62,665 nucleotides of DNA from Bacteroidota bacterium (GTDB taxonomy: Bacteria > Bacteroidota > Bacteroidia > Chitinophagales > Saprospiraceae): the NCBI GenBank assembly GCA_016234735.1, contig JACRAN010000113.1:1-62665 (forward strand), written 5' to 3'. Positions within the stretch are counted from its first letter, which is position 1. Each line of letters begins with the position of its first letter. The notes under the pieces are model-generated. The model made no database searches and was not told where the DNA came from. It saw only the letters and a list, made by a program, of their open reading frames with translations. The translations under genes were made by a program, and so were the position numbers. Below are positions 41,544-50,700 of the stretch, one piece after another.

Positions 41544-42902
41544 ATGAACCCGCACATCGTCGCCATTTTCGGGGGCGCAGTTTCCGGTGCCGAAGCTGCC
41601 CACCAACTCGCTCAACGAGGCATCCGCTCCATCGTGTTTGAACAAAATGCACTGCCCTACGGCAAAATCGAAGACGGCCTGCCCAAGTGGCACGCCAAGC
41701 TACGGGACAAGGAGGAAGCCAACATCAGCGAAAAATTGAGCAACCCGCTCGTCACCTTCGTACCGATGGTGCGGCTGGGGCAAGAGCTTGATTTTCAGGA
41801 TGTTGCGAACAACTGGGGCTTCTCTGCCGTCTTCCTGGCGACGGGTGCCTGGCGCGACCGACCGCTCGGAATAGAGGGCATTGACGGTTACGTCGGCAAG
41901 GGCCTGTACTACCAAAACCCCTTCATCAACTGGTACAACCACTACCACGAACCGGGTTTTTCGGGGGAGAAAAATGAAGTGGCGGACGGTGCGCTCGTGG
42001 TGGGCGGCGGGCTGGCCTCCATCGACGTCGCCAAGGCGCTGATGATGGAAACCGTGCAAAAAGCACTCGCCGAACGGGGCATTGCAACCAACATGTTCGA
42101 CCTGGAGCGGGGCATCGGGAAGGTGCTGGAAACGCATGGCCTCACCCTCGCCGGCCTCGGCCTCAAGGGTTGTACGCTCGTGTACCGCCGCCGGGTGAAG
42201 GACATGCCGCTCTTCCCCGGCGAAACCGACACGCCGGAAAAACTCGCCAAGGCCGAAACCGTGCGGGAAAAAGTGCTGCTCAACGCCCAGTCCAAGTTCC
42301 TGTTCAACATGCTGCCCTGCCGGGTGCCGGTGGACAAAATCGTGGAAAACGGCAGGCTGGCCGGGCTGGTTTTAAGAGAAACAAGATACGATGGCGGGCG
42401 GCTCATCGAGGTTCCTGGCACGGAGGGGGAATTTCGGTCGCCACTCGTCATTTCTTCCATCGGCAGTGTGCCGGAGCCGGTGCCGGGCATCCCGATGAAG
42501 GGCCAGACATTTGAGGTGGAGAGCGATCAGTGCTGCCGCCTGAAGGGGTTTGACCATGTGTTTGCCGTTGGCAATGCGGTGACCGGGCGGGGCAACATCA
42601 AGGAAAGCATGGAGCATGGCAAAACCATCGCCGAGGCCATCGCCGAGCATTACCTGACCGACCCGGAGGGCAGGGTAAGTGGTCAGTTCCGGGGGCAGGA
42701 GAACAAGATTTCGGAGAATGTTGCCGCCCTGATTGCGCAAATTGCGCAACTGAAACCGCCGTCACCGGAGCAGGCCGCTGTCATTTTTCAGAAAACGGCG
42801 AGGCTGCACGAACGGTCGGGCTACGGCGGTGATTACCGGGCCTGGATTGCAGCGCACCTGCCGGCCCGGTTGGAGCAGTTGCTGGGGCTGGAAGGGCACT
42901 GA
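41544..42902 (+). CDS. FAD/NADP-dependent oxidoreductase, adrenodoxin-reductase-like
   Basis: This is a 452-residue flavoprotein of the group that includes ferredoxin-NADP reductase FprA and the glutamate synthase small subunit. The N-terminal dinucleotide site reads IFGGAVSGAEAAHQL (GGxxSG instead of the usual GxGxxG). The NADP site is ALVVGGGLASIDVAKAL (about residue 155), and the C-terminal FAD motif is HVFAVGNAVTGRGNIKESMEHG. It should move electrons between NADPH and an iron-sulfur partner, which is not encoded nearby. The last 60 residues are an added helical part. Confidence 0.85.
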   Translation: MNPHIVAIFGGAVSGAEAAHQLAQRGIRSIVFEQNALPYGKIEDGLPKWHAKLRDKEEANISEKLSNPLVTFVPMVRLGQELDFQDVANNWGFSAVFLATGAWRDRPLGIEGIDGYVGKGLYYQNPFINWYNHYHEPGFSGEKNEVADGALVVGGGLASIDVAKALMMETVQKALAERGIATNMFDLERGIGKVLETHGLTLAGLGLKGCTLVYRRRVKDMPLFPGETDTPEKLAKAETVREKVLLNAQSKFLFNMLPCRVPVDKIVENGRLAGLVLRETRYDGGRLIEVPGTEGEFRSPLVISSIGSVPEPVPGIPMKGQTFEVESDQCCRLKGFDHVFAVGNAVTGRGNIKESMEHGKTIAEAIAEHYLTDPEGRVSGQFRGQENKISENVAALIAQIAQLKPPSPEQAAVIFQKTARLHERSGYGGDYRAWIAAHLPARLEQLLGLEGH

Positions 42903-43602
42903 GTCGGCGATTTCGGGGTTAGTTGCCTGATTTTCAATTGCTTGTGTTGTCTTTTTGACAAAGAGCGGGATTAGTTGAGATAAAGTTTTTTTAAAAAAAA
43001 CGCCTCAACTTGCCCTGGCAACGTACAATTGGCACAATTTTTTAAATTAAAGAAAACAGAATTCAATGCGACCTTAATTTCCTGCACAACACTTGAAAAG
43101 CACTTGCATACTATGAGAAAAGTCCGGAAACCGAGCTTACTAAGCTTCTAATCTTTCCACTTCTTTTTCCAGGAATCCTGGCCTTTCTCAACCAACACAT
43201 TTCAAAGAAAAGATTTTAACTGGCGGACCCGACGAAGTCCGTCATAGCGGGCATTTTTTGTGCCCCGTGCTGCCAAACGAGGCGGAACGATACTTACATT
43301 CTTTTTTCAGCAAAACCTTACACACCATTTTGGACCGTCTTCCGGTTCGCCCGTCCATGCTATGCGATGGCGAAAACAGAAGGCATTTTTGAGATTTTCC
43401 GGCAGTGATGTCGGCTGGTATTGGTACGTCCCTGCCCAAAAAACCCGGACTGCCAGTGGCCAACCGAAAGCCCGCAGGGGCAAACTGCCCAAAGCGCGTA
43501 TCCACTATTAACATTTATAATCTCATGGTAAAAGGTAACGGTTTTGCTCCGCACAGGCTGACATGCGAATCCCCCATAGCCCCCCGGCATTCAGGAAGGT
43601 TC
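42903..43602 (+). other. 700-bp intergenic region upstream of the first HYR gene
   Basis: No convincing gene. It holds a 12-codon ORF (43113-43151, MRKVRKPSLLSF) whose start context ATACTATGAGAAAA recurs upstream of the second HYR gene. The last 200 bp are GC-rich and contain GGGGCAAACTGCCC (43478-43491), a small hairpin. Frames of 60-90 codons on both strands here lack coding character. No -7/-33 pair matches the consensus exactly. Confidence 0.5.
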
Positions 43603-46600
43603 ATGTTCATGATTAGGACGGTACTATTAACAGCACTGTTTTTCCTGTGTGGGCAAACCGTTTTTTGCCAGTGTGCCTTAGTTTGCAATAACAGCATCAC
43701 GGTGGCCCTTGACGCCAATGGCACCGCCACCATTTACCCCCCGATGCTGCTCCAATCCTCCGTTGGTTGCTCCAACAATTTCACCATCACCGTGGAGGAC
43801 ACGCTGGGCAACCAGTACGGCCAGCCGCTCGGAGCCTCGTTGCTCGGCCAGCCGCTCACCGCCACGCTGCTGCATCCTGCCAGCGGAAATTCCTGCGACG
43901 TTCAGGTTACTTTGATTGACAACCTTCCACCCGACATGGACTGCGGGGAGGACTCGCTCTTCGTGTGGTGCAACCAGCCACTCGACAGCCTGGGCTGGCC
44001 CGACGTGAGCGACAACGTGAGCGATTCGGCGGACATTGAAGTGGATTTCACCGACATTTTTACCGACCTGCCCTGTTATGATTCCATCGAAAACGTGCCC
44101 GTCACAGCGTACGTGGAGCGGTACTGGACGGCGACGGACGAGAGCGGCAACAGTTCAACCTGTGTGCAGCACATTTTTCTGAAACGTGCCACACTTGACC
44201 TCGTGGAGTTCCCGAAACACCGGGACGGTGTCGTGCTGCCCGCCCTTCAGTGCAATGTGAACGACCCCACCGACCTCGGCATCACCGGCCAGCCGATGAT
44301 TGACAGCATGTTGCTCAACAACGAAACGAGCTGCGAGCTGGTGGTCTCGTTCAGCGACCAGCAGGTGCCCATTTGCGGCGGTGCCCGCAAAATCATCCGC
44401 ACCTGGTCGGTGTTCGACCTCTGCACCGAAGATTTCAGGGTGTTCTCCCAAATCATCCGGGTCATTGACACCACCCCGCCTGCCATCACGTGCCCGCCGG
44501 GCGTGAGTTTCACCACCTACCCGAACTCCTGCACCGCACAGGTTTATTTGCCGCAGGCAACGGCTACGGACGGTTGCTCCGGCGCAACGGTGACGCCAAG
44601 CTGGCAGTTTGGCAATGGAAATGGCCCGTTCAACAACGTGCCGGTGGGCAGCTACACCGTCACCTACACGGCGAAGGACGGCTGTGCCAACAGTTCCAAC
44701 TGCCAGATCACCGTGAAGGTGAAAGACGAAAAAAAGCCGGTGGCGCTCTGCGAAAACTCGGTGCAGGCGAACCTGCTCGACGACGGCACGACGCTCATTT
44801 TTGCGGAAACATTTGACAACGGCAGCTATGACAACTGCGGCATCGAGCACTACGAAGTCAGTTGGGGCGCACAGCCTTTCGACACTTATGTTTCTTTCGA
44901 ATGTGCCAACATCGGCCAGTCGATACCTGTGACGCTGCGGGTGGTGGACGCTGGCGGCCTGAGCAGCACCTGCACCAGCACGGCAATTGTCAAAGATTTA
45001 ATCAAACCTGAAATCCTCTGCCCCGCCCCGGAGACCATCAGTTGCGGCCAGAACTACAACAACCCCGCAATGACCGGCCTGCCCTTCGCTACCGACAACT
45101 GCACGGTGACCGCCACCAACTACTCGAACCAAATCAACCTGAACTCCTGCGGAAACGGCACCGTGTTGCGCACCTGGACGGCTACCGACCAGAGCGGCAA
45201 CTCGGCTTCCTGCCAACAGATGTTGACGGTGGCCGACAATACGCCGATTACCGTGACTTTCCCCGACGATATTCTGACGTACGAATGTGAACCCGATACC
45301 GACCTTTCCGCAACCGGTGAGCCGGTGGTGACGGGCAAGGATTGCGAGCAGTTGCAGATTACGCACACCGATTACTACTTCTACACGGCGCAGCCTGCCT
45401 GCTTCAAGGTCATCCGCAACTGGGCCGTCATCGACTGGTGCGCTTACCAGCCGAACGACCCGGACGGCGTGGGTTTTTGGGAAAAAACGCAGGTCATCGA
45501 AGTGCGGGACAGCGTGGCCCCCGTGCTGATTTGCCCGGAAAATTTTACCGCAGACATCGAAGTGAATGCCTGCCAGACTTTTGTGCTGATGCCGGTGCCG
45601 ATTGTGGAGGATTGCAGCGACCAGGTGGCCATCACCAACAGCTCCCCGTTTGCCAACAACAGCATCGGTGCCGCCAGTGGCGTGTTTCCGAAGGGCACCC
45701 ACACCGTGACGTACACGGCGGCTGACGGCTGCGGCAACACTTCCTCCTGCACCATGCAGGTAACGGTGGTGGATGCCCAGGCACCGAACCCGATTTGCAA
45801 CAATGGCGTGAGCGTGACCATCCAGCAGTTCGGGTCGGTGACGGTGACACCGGCGATGATCAACTACGGCAGCAGCGACAATTGTACACCGGTGCAAAAC
45901 TTAGTGCTTCAGGTCAGCCCGAACACCTTCGACTGCCAGAGCCTCGGGAGCAAAACCGTGATGCTCACGGTGACCGATGAGGCCGGCAACAGCGCCTTCT
46001 GCCAGACCACCGTGGTGGTGCAGGACAATTTCAACATCTGCTCGACGCAGACGACGGCTACCATCGCCGGGAAGTTAGCGAGGGAAAACGGCGACCCGCT
46101 CTCCCAAAAACTCGTCGGCCTCAGCGGTGGCATCAGCATCGCCGTACACACAGACGTGGATGGGACTTATGACTTTCCGAGCCTGCCTTTGGGGCAAGAC
46201 TACACACTCACGCCAAGCTACAACACCAAACCGCTGAACGGCGTGACGACCTACGACATCGTGCTGGTGCGCCGCCACATCCTGGGCATCGATTATTTTG
46301 ACTCGCCGTACACCATCATCGCTGCAGACGTGAACCGCTCCGGCACTGTGACGACACTCGACCTGGTGGACATGCAGAAGCTGATTTTGAACATCGCCAC
46401 TGAGTTTCCCAACGGCAACCCGTCGTGGCGCTTCGTACCTGCGGACTACGAGTTCCCGAACCCCGCCGTTCCGTTTTCACCGGCCTTCCCCGAAAATATT
46501 TCGATGGACAACATCGAGACGAACCAGTGGGACCGGGATTTTGTCGGGATAAAAATCGGCGATGTGAACAACAGCGCCAACCCTTCCACCTTCGGCGAGG

Positions 46601-47331
46601 GCGAGGGCGATGAGCGCAGCGATTTCGATAATGCCCTGATTTTCAGCACCAAAGACATCGAACTGGTTGCCGGTCACGTGTATGCCATCCCCTTCGTGGC
46701 GCACCCGGAACGCGACGTGGCCGGTTTCCAGTTCACACTCGATTTTGACGAAAACGCCCTCGAATTCGTGGCGGTGGATGCCGAAACGCCGGGCTTGCTC
46801 AAGGCCAGCAACTTCGGCCTGCCAACGGCCATCGGCACCAGCGCCCTGACGGTGAGTTGGGCGAACGCAGGCAGCCAGCGGTTGACGGAAGACGGGGCGG
46901 TTTTCGCCTTGAAGTTTTCGTCAAAAATAAATGGACGGCTCTCGGAAGTGCTGGCCATCAATTCGTTGCGCACGGCAGCCGAGGCTTACGCCGGTGATTT
47001 TTCTTCCAAAAACGGAGGCTTTGAAACCTGGGGCGTACAGCTTGAATTTGAAAAAACGGTGGCCGATGCGCCCATGCTTTTCCAGAATTCGCCCAACCCC
47101 TTCCACGACAAAACAACTCTCCAATTCTATCTGCCCGAAGCTGCACAAGTCAGCTTCCGCCTCCACGACGCCTACGGCAGGCTGCTGAAAACCTGGAACG
47201 GGGCCTACGCCGAAGGCCACCACGAACTCCCGCTCGACTTGACCGGGCTTCATTACGCCACCGGCATTTTGTTCCTCGAAATGGACGACGGCAGTGCCCG
47301 GAGCACAGCAATCAGACTGATGAAAGTATAA
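43603..47331 (+). CDS. Secreted HYR-repeat protein with dockerin-like, cohesin-like and T9SS modules
   Basis: This is a 1242-residue exported protein. The start at 43603 gives the signal MFMIRTVLLTALFFLCGQTVFCQ and lies 6 bp after AGGAAGG. Several cysteine-rich HYR-type Ig repeats follow (DTTPPAITCPPGVSFTTYPNSC ... VPVGSYTVTYTAKDGCAN). A CNA-B/carboxypeptidase-regulatory-like domain follows near 825-875. A dockerin-like pair of Ca-binding helices (GVTTYDIVLVRRHIL, and AADVNRSGTVTTLDLVDMQKLIL near 906) is followed by GDVNNSA. A cohesin-like beta domain is at about 1017-1147 (VAGFQFTLDFDENALEF). The tail is FQNSPNPFHDKTTLQF ... It is a paralogue of the next gene (shared QCALVCN start and the same C-terminal order). 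Function in surface assembly is inferred. Confidence 0.88.
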   Translation: MFMIRTVLLTALFFLCGQTVFCQCALVCNNSITVALDANGTATIYPPMLLQSSVGCSNNFTITVEDTLGNQYGQPLGASLLGQPLTATLLHPASGNSCDVQVTLIDNLPPDMDCGEDSLFVWCNQPLDSLGWPDVSDNVSDSADIEVDFTDIFTDLPCYDSIENVPVTAYVERYWTATDESGNSSTCVQHIFLKRATLDLVEFPKHRDGVVLPALQCNVNDPTDLGITGQPMIDSMLLNNETSCELVVSFSDQQVPICGGARKIIRTWSVFDLCTEDFRVFSQIIRVIDTTPPAITCPPGVSFTTYPNSCTAQVYLPQATATDGCSGATVTPSWQFGNGNGPFNNVPVGSYTVTYTAKDGCANSSNCQITVKVKDEKKPVALCENSVQANLLDDGTTLIFAETFDNGSYDNCGIEHYEVSWGAQPFDTYVSFECANIGQSIPVTLRVVDAGGLSSTCTSTAIVKDLIKPEILCPAPETISCGQNYNNPAMTGLPFATDNCTVTATNYSNQINLNSCGNGTVLRTWTATDQSGNSASCQQMLTVADNTPITVTFPDDILTYECEPDTDLSATGEPVVTGKDCEQLQITHTDYYFYTAQPACFKVIRNWAVIDWCAYQPNDPDGVGFWEKTQVIEVRDSVAPVLICPENFTADIEVNACQTFVLMPVPIVEDCSDQVAITNSSPFANNSIGAASGVFPKGTHTVTYTAADGCGNTSSCTMQVTVVDAQAPNPICNNGVSVTIQQFGSVTVTPAMINYGSSDNCTPVQNLVLQVSPNTFDCQSLGSKTVMLTVTDEAGNSAFCQTTVVVQDNFNICSTQTTATIAGKLARENGDPLSQKLVGLSGGISIAVHTDVDGTYDFPSLPLGQDYTLTPSYNTKPLNGVTTYDIVLVRRHILGIDYFDSPYTIIAADVNRSGTVTTLDLVDMQKLILNIATEFPNGNPSWRFVPADYEFPNPAVPFSPAFPENISMDNIETNQWDRDFVGIKIGDVNNSANPSTFGEGEGDERSDFDNALIFSTKDIELVAGHVYAIPFVAHPERDVAGFQFTLDFDENALEFVAVDAETPGLLKASNFGLPTAIGTSALTVSWANAGSQRLTEDGAVFALKFSSKINGRLSEVLAINSLRTAAEAYAGDFSSKNGGFETWGVQLEFEKTVADAPMLFQNSPNPFHDKTTLQFYLPEAAQVSFRLHDAYGRLLKTWNGAYAEGHHELPLDLTGLHYATGILFLEMDDGSARSTAIRLMKV

Positions 47332-47409
47332 TTGAGAATTGAAAATTGAGAATTGAGAATGACCGTGGCGAGTACAATTCTCTATTGTCCATTTTTCATT
47401 CTCCATTGG
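47331..47409. repeat. ATTGAGA period-7 array with inverted partner
   Basis: 47331-47360 holds ATTGAGA, ATTGAAA, ATTGAGA, ATTGAGA. 47374-47409 holds facing units (AATTCTC, TATTGTC, CATTTTT, CATTCTC, CATTGG). The first array starts on the last base of the upstream stop codon. Confidence 0.85.
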
Positions 47410-47794
47410 AAAAAATACCCATGTTCATATCGACACGTCCGGTAGTGAATCTGCGATTCTATAGCCAGTTCGACATTCACTTTGACCATTTTACACACAC
47501 ACACATTTTTTAACCGGGCTGTTGCAAATCCGGTAACCATCAAAAGGTCTGATACTATGAGAAAACGTCCCATGAACTTTTGAAAGGTACCAACAACCTT
47601 GGACCTGGCGGAGGGGAGACAGCTACCAACCTGCGTAGCACCCCCTTCGCCCGGGTTCGGTTGAAATGCAGAAAATTAGAAACTAAAATACTGATAATCA
47701 AATGTTTAAAAAGAGCAAGCGACAAAAAGGAAGCACTGAACAATCAACTATCGACCATTCACAATCAATCTATCATTCACAATTTTAGTATCCC
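47332..47794 (+). other. 463-bp intergenic region between the two HYR genes
   Basis: It begins with a period-7 inverted pair (47331-47409), then a 9-codon ORF at 47557-47583 (MRKRPMNF) with the same ATACTATGAGAAAA context as upstream of the first HYR gene, then a hairpin GCTACCAACCTGCGTAGC (47620-47637). It ends in a degenerate array of CAATCAA/CTATCGA/CCATTCA units (47738-47790). No gene supported. Confidence 0.5.
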
Positions 47795-50700
47795 ATGAGA
47801 AAATTCGAGTTTACTAAACAACCCAAGCACATCCCAGACAAAAGTTGGGGTGGAACTACAAGCGGGCAACATGGAGCGGGGCGCTTTTTACGGGCGTTCG
47901 GTTTGATGTGCCTGCTGCTGCTCGCAGGCTGGAGCAACCGTGCTTCGGCCCAGTGCGCCCTGGTTTGCAACGACGCACTGAACGTTTCGCTGCCCGGACC
48001 CAGCGCTGGCTGCGAGCTGGAAGTGACAGTGGATATGGTACTGGAAGACCCGACGGCCTGTCAGTTGCCGATGGTGGTGACCCTGATGACCTTGCAGGGA
48101 CTGCCATTGCCCACCAGCCCGGTCGTGAACGCCAGCCACATCGGCATGACGTTCATCTACTCGGTGGAAGAGACGAACTCCGGCAACTCCTGCTGGGGCA
48201 CGCTCAAAGTGGAGGACAAGCTGGGCCCGGAAATTACCGGCTGCAACGACATTGTGTTGACCTGCCTTGCCAATTACAAGCCCACCATCGACGGTGGCAA
48301 CGCACCGACCCCCAATGTGGACGACTGCTCGACCGTGCTGAACTTCAGCTACACGGACATCATCGACCACGGCAACTGTACCTCAGGCTACGTGGCATTC
48401 ATATTCCGTACCTGGGTGGCCACCGACTCGAAAGGAAATAGCAGCACCTGTTCGCAGTACGTTACCGTTCAACGGGTGTCGCTGACGAACTTCACGCCCG
48501 TTTGCCCGGCAAACGTTGAAATGCAGTGCGGTGTCGGCAACCCGAACACCAACCCGACGGCAACCGGCTACCCCACCATCACCGTTGGCGGCATCGTTTA
48601 CCCGGTGATACCAGGTGCCAACAATTTTTGCGAAATCGCTGCTTCGTACAACGACGAGGTGTTCACCATCTGCGGAGGCGGCAAGAAAATACTGCGCACC
48701 TGGACGATTTACGACTGGTGCCTGCCCACCACGCCCGGCAGCGGCAACCCCTGGTCCTGCATCCAGGTCATCAAAATCCACGACACGGTACCGCCGGTAA
48801 TCGTTTGCCCTGCCCCCATCGTGCAAGGCAGTGCCCAGGGCGGTTGCTCCGCTTCGCTGATTTTGCCTCCGGCAAACGTAACCGATGCCTGCTCAGGGTT
48901 CACGGTGAAAGTGCTGACACCGTTTGGCATCGTGAACGGCAACGGCGGCCCGTTGCTCGATGTGCCGGTAGGTGTACACACCATCACCTACGTGGCAACG
49001 GATGCCTGCGGCAATGTGAGCAGTTGCACGACGACCCTCACGGTCAATGACGTGACGCCGCCGGTGGCGGTTTGCGACGAGCACACGGCGGTGTCGCTGA
49101 CGAACGACGGCACGGCCATCGTGTCGGCCACCGTTTTTGACGACGGAAGTACCGACAACTGCGCCATCAAATATTTTCATGTGAGCCGGATGCCCTCGGA
49201 CTGCGATGTTGACGGTACGCCGTTCGATGTTTACACGACTTTTTATTGCTGCGATATTGGCGAGACCATCATGGTAGCGATGCGGGTTTATGACTATGCC
49301 GGTAACTTCAACACGTGCATGGTGGAAGTGGAGGTGCAGGACAAAATCGATCCGACGATTATCTGCCCGCCGGACAAAACCATCGAATGCTCCGACCCCG
49401 TACCGCCCGTGACGCCGCCGACTTACAGCGACAACTGCCCCGGTGTTACCTGGGCGCACACAGAGACCGACAACATCAGCAACTGCGGCGTCGGCTACAT
49501 CTGGCGCATCTACACCGCAACGGACGCTTCCGGCAGGACGGCTTCCTGTACGCAGACGATTACCGTGGTAAATTCCTACCCGTTCAATGAATACGACATT
49601 ACCTGGCCATACGATTTCACGACCGATGAGTGTGGCGCAAGCATAGAGCCGGTCGACCTGCCGCCGGGCTACGATTATCCTGAAATCACGGAAGATGGCT
49701 GCGACCTGGTGGCCGTGGCGCACATTGATCAACTGTTGCCAACGAACCCACCGGCTTGTTTCAAAATTCTGAGGAAATGGATTGTCATCGACTGGTGCAT
49801 CTACAACCCCAACCTGCCCGGCAGCCCCGGCTACTGGGAGCATGTGCAGGTTATCAAAGTGCATGACAACGACGCCCCCGTGATTGTTTGCCCCGGCGAC
49901 GTGACGGTGGAGAGCCTCGATGCCAACTGCGGCTATGGTGCAGTGGCCGTACCGCCCCTCAGTGCCACCGATTGCAGTACCATCCTGAATTGGACGACGA
50001 CCATCGACTTCAACTCCAACGGCACGATTGACCAGGCCGGTACCAGCCCGAACCTCAGCGGCAACTACCCGTTCGGCACCCATGCCGTTTCGGTGAAAGT
50101 CGAAGATTACTGCGGTAATTTCTCCACCTGCTACTTCAACATCACGGTGGTGGACGGCAAGAAACCGACGCCGGTTTGCGTCAACGGCCTCGCCGTGGAG
50201 CTGATGAACGACCCTGCGGGCAACGGCGGCATGATTCAGTTGACTCCCCAGATGTTCAACTCGGGAAGTTTCGACAACTGTACCGCTGCGCAGAACCTGA
50301 TACTGGAAATCATCCCGTCGTTCTTCACTTGCGATGACGTGGGCACCAACATCGTGACCATGTGGGCAACGGACCTGGCAGGCAACGCCGACTACTGCGA
50401 AACCTACGTCATCATCCAGGACAACATGGTGGTTTGCCCCTCACCACTCACGGCTGACGTATCCGGTGGCGTTGCCGACGCAAGCGGCGGAGGCATGGGG
50501 AACGTGGCCATCAACGTGAGCGGCAACGGCCCGCTGACAGCACCTTACACCACCACGCAGAACGGGAACTTCATGTTCTCGGACCTGGATTTGGGATACG
50601 ACTACACCTTCACGCCGGGCTACAACATGGAGCCGCTCAACGGCGTGACGACCTACGACCTCGTGCTGATGACCCGGCACATCCTGAACGTGCAGCCGTT

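Noticed and set aside
43242-43514. 90-codon minus-strand ORF upstream of the HYR gene
   Set aside because: No motif, overlapped by equally long frames on the other strand, and located in the probable leader of the HYR gene.
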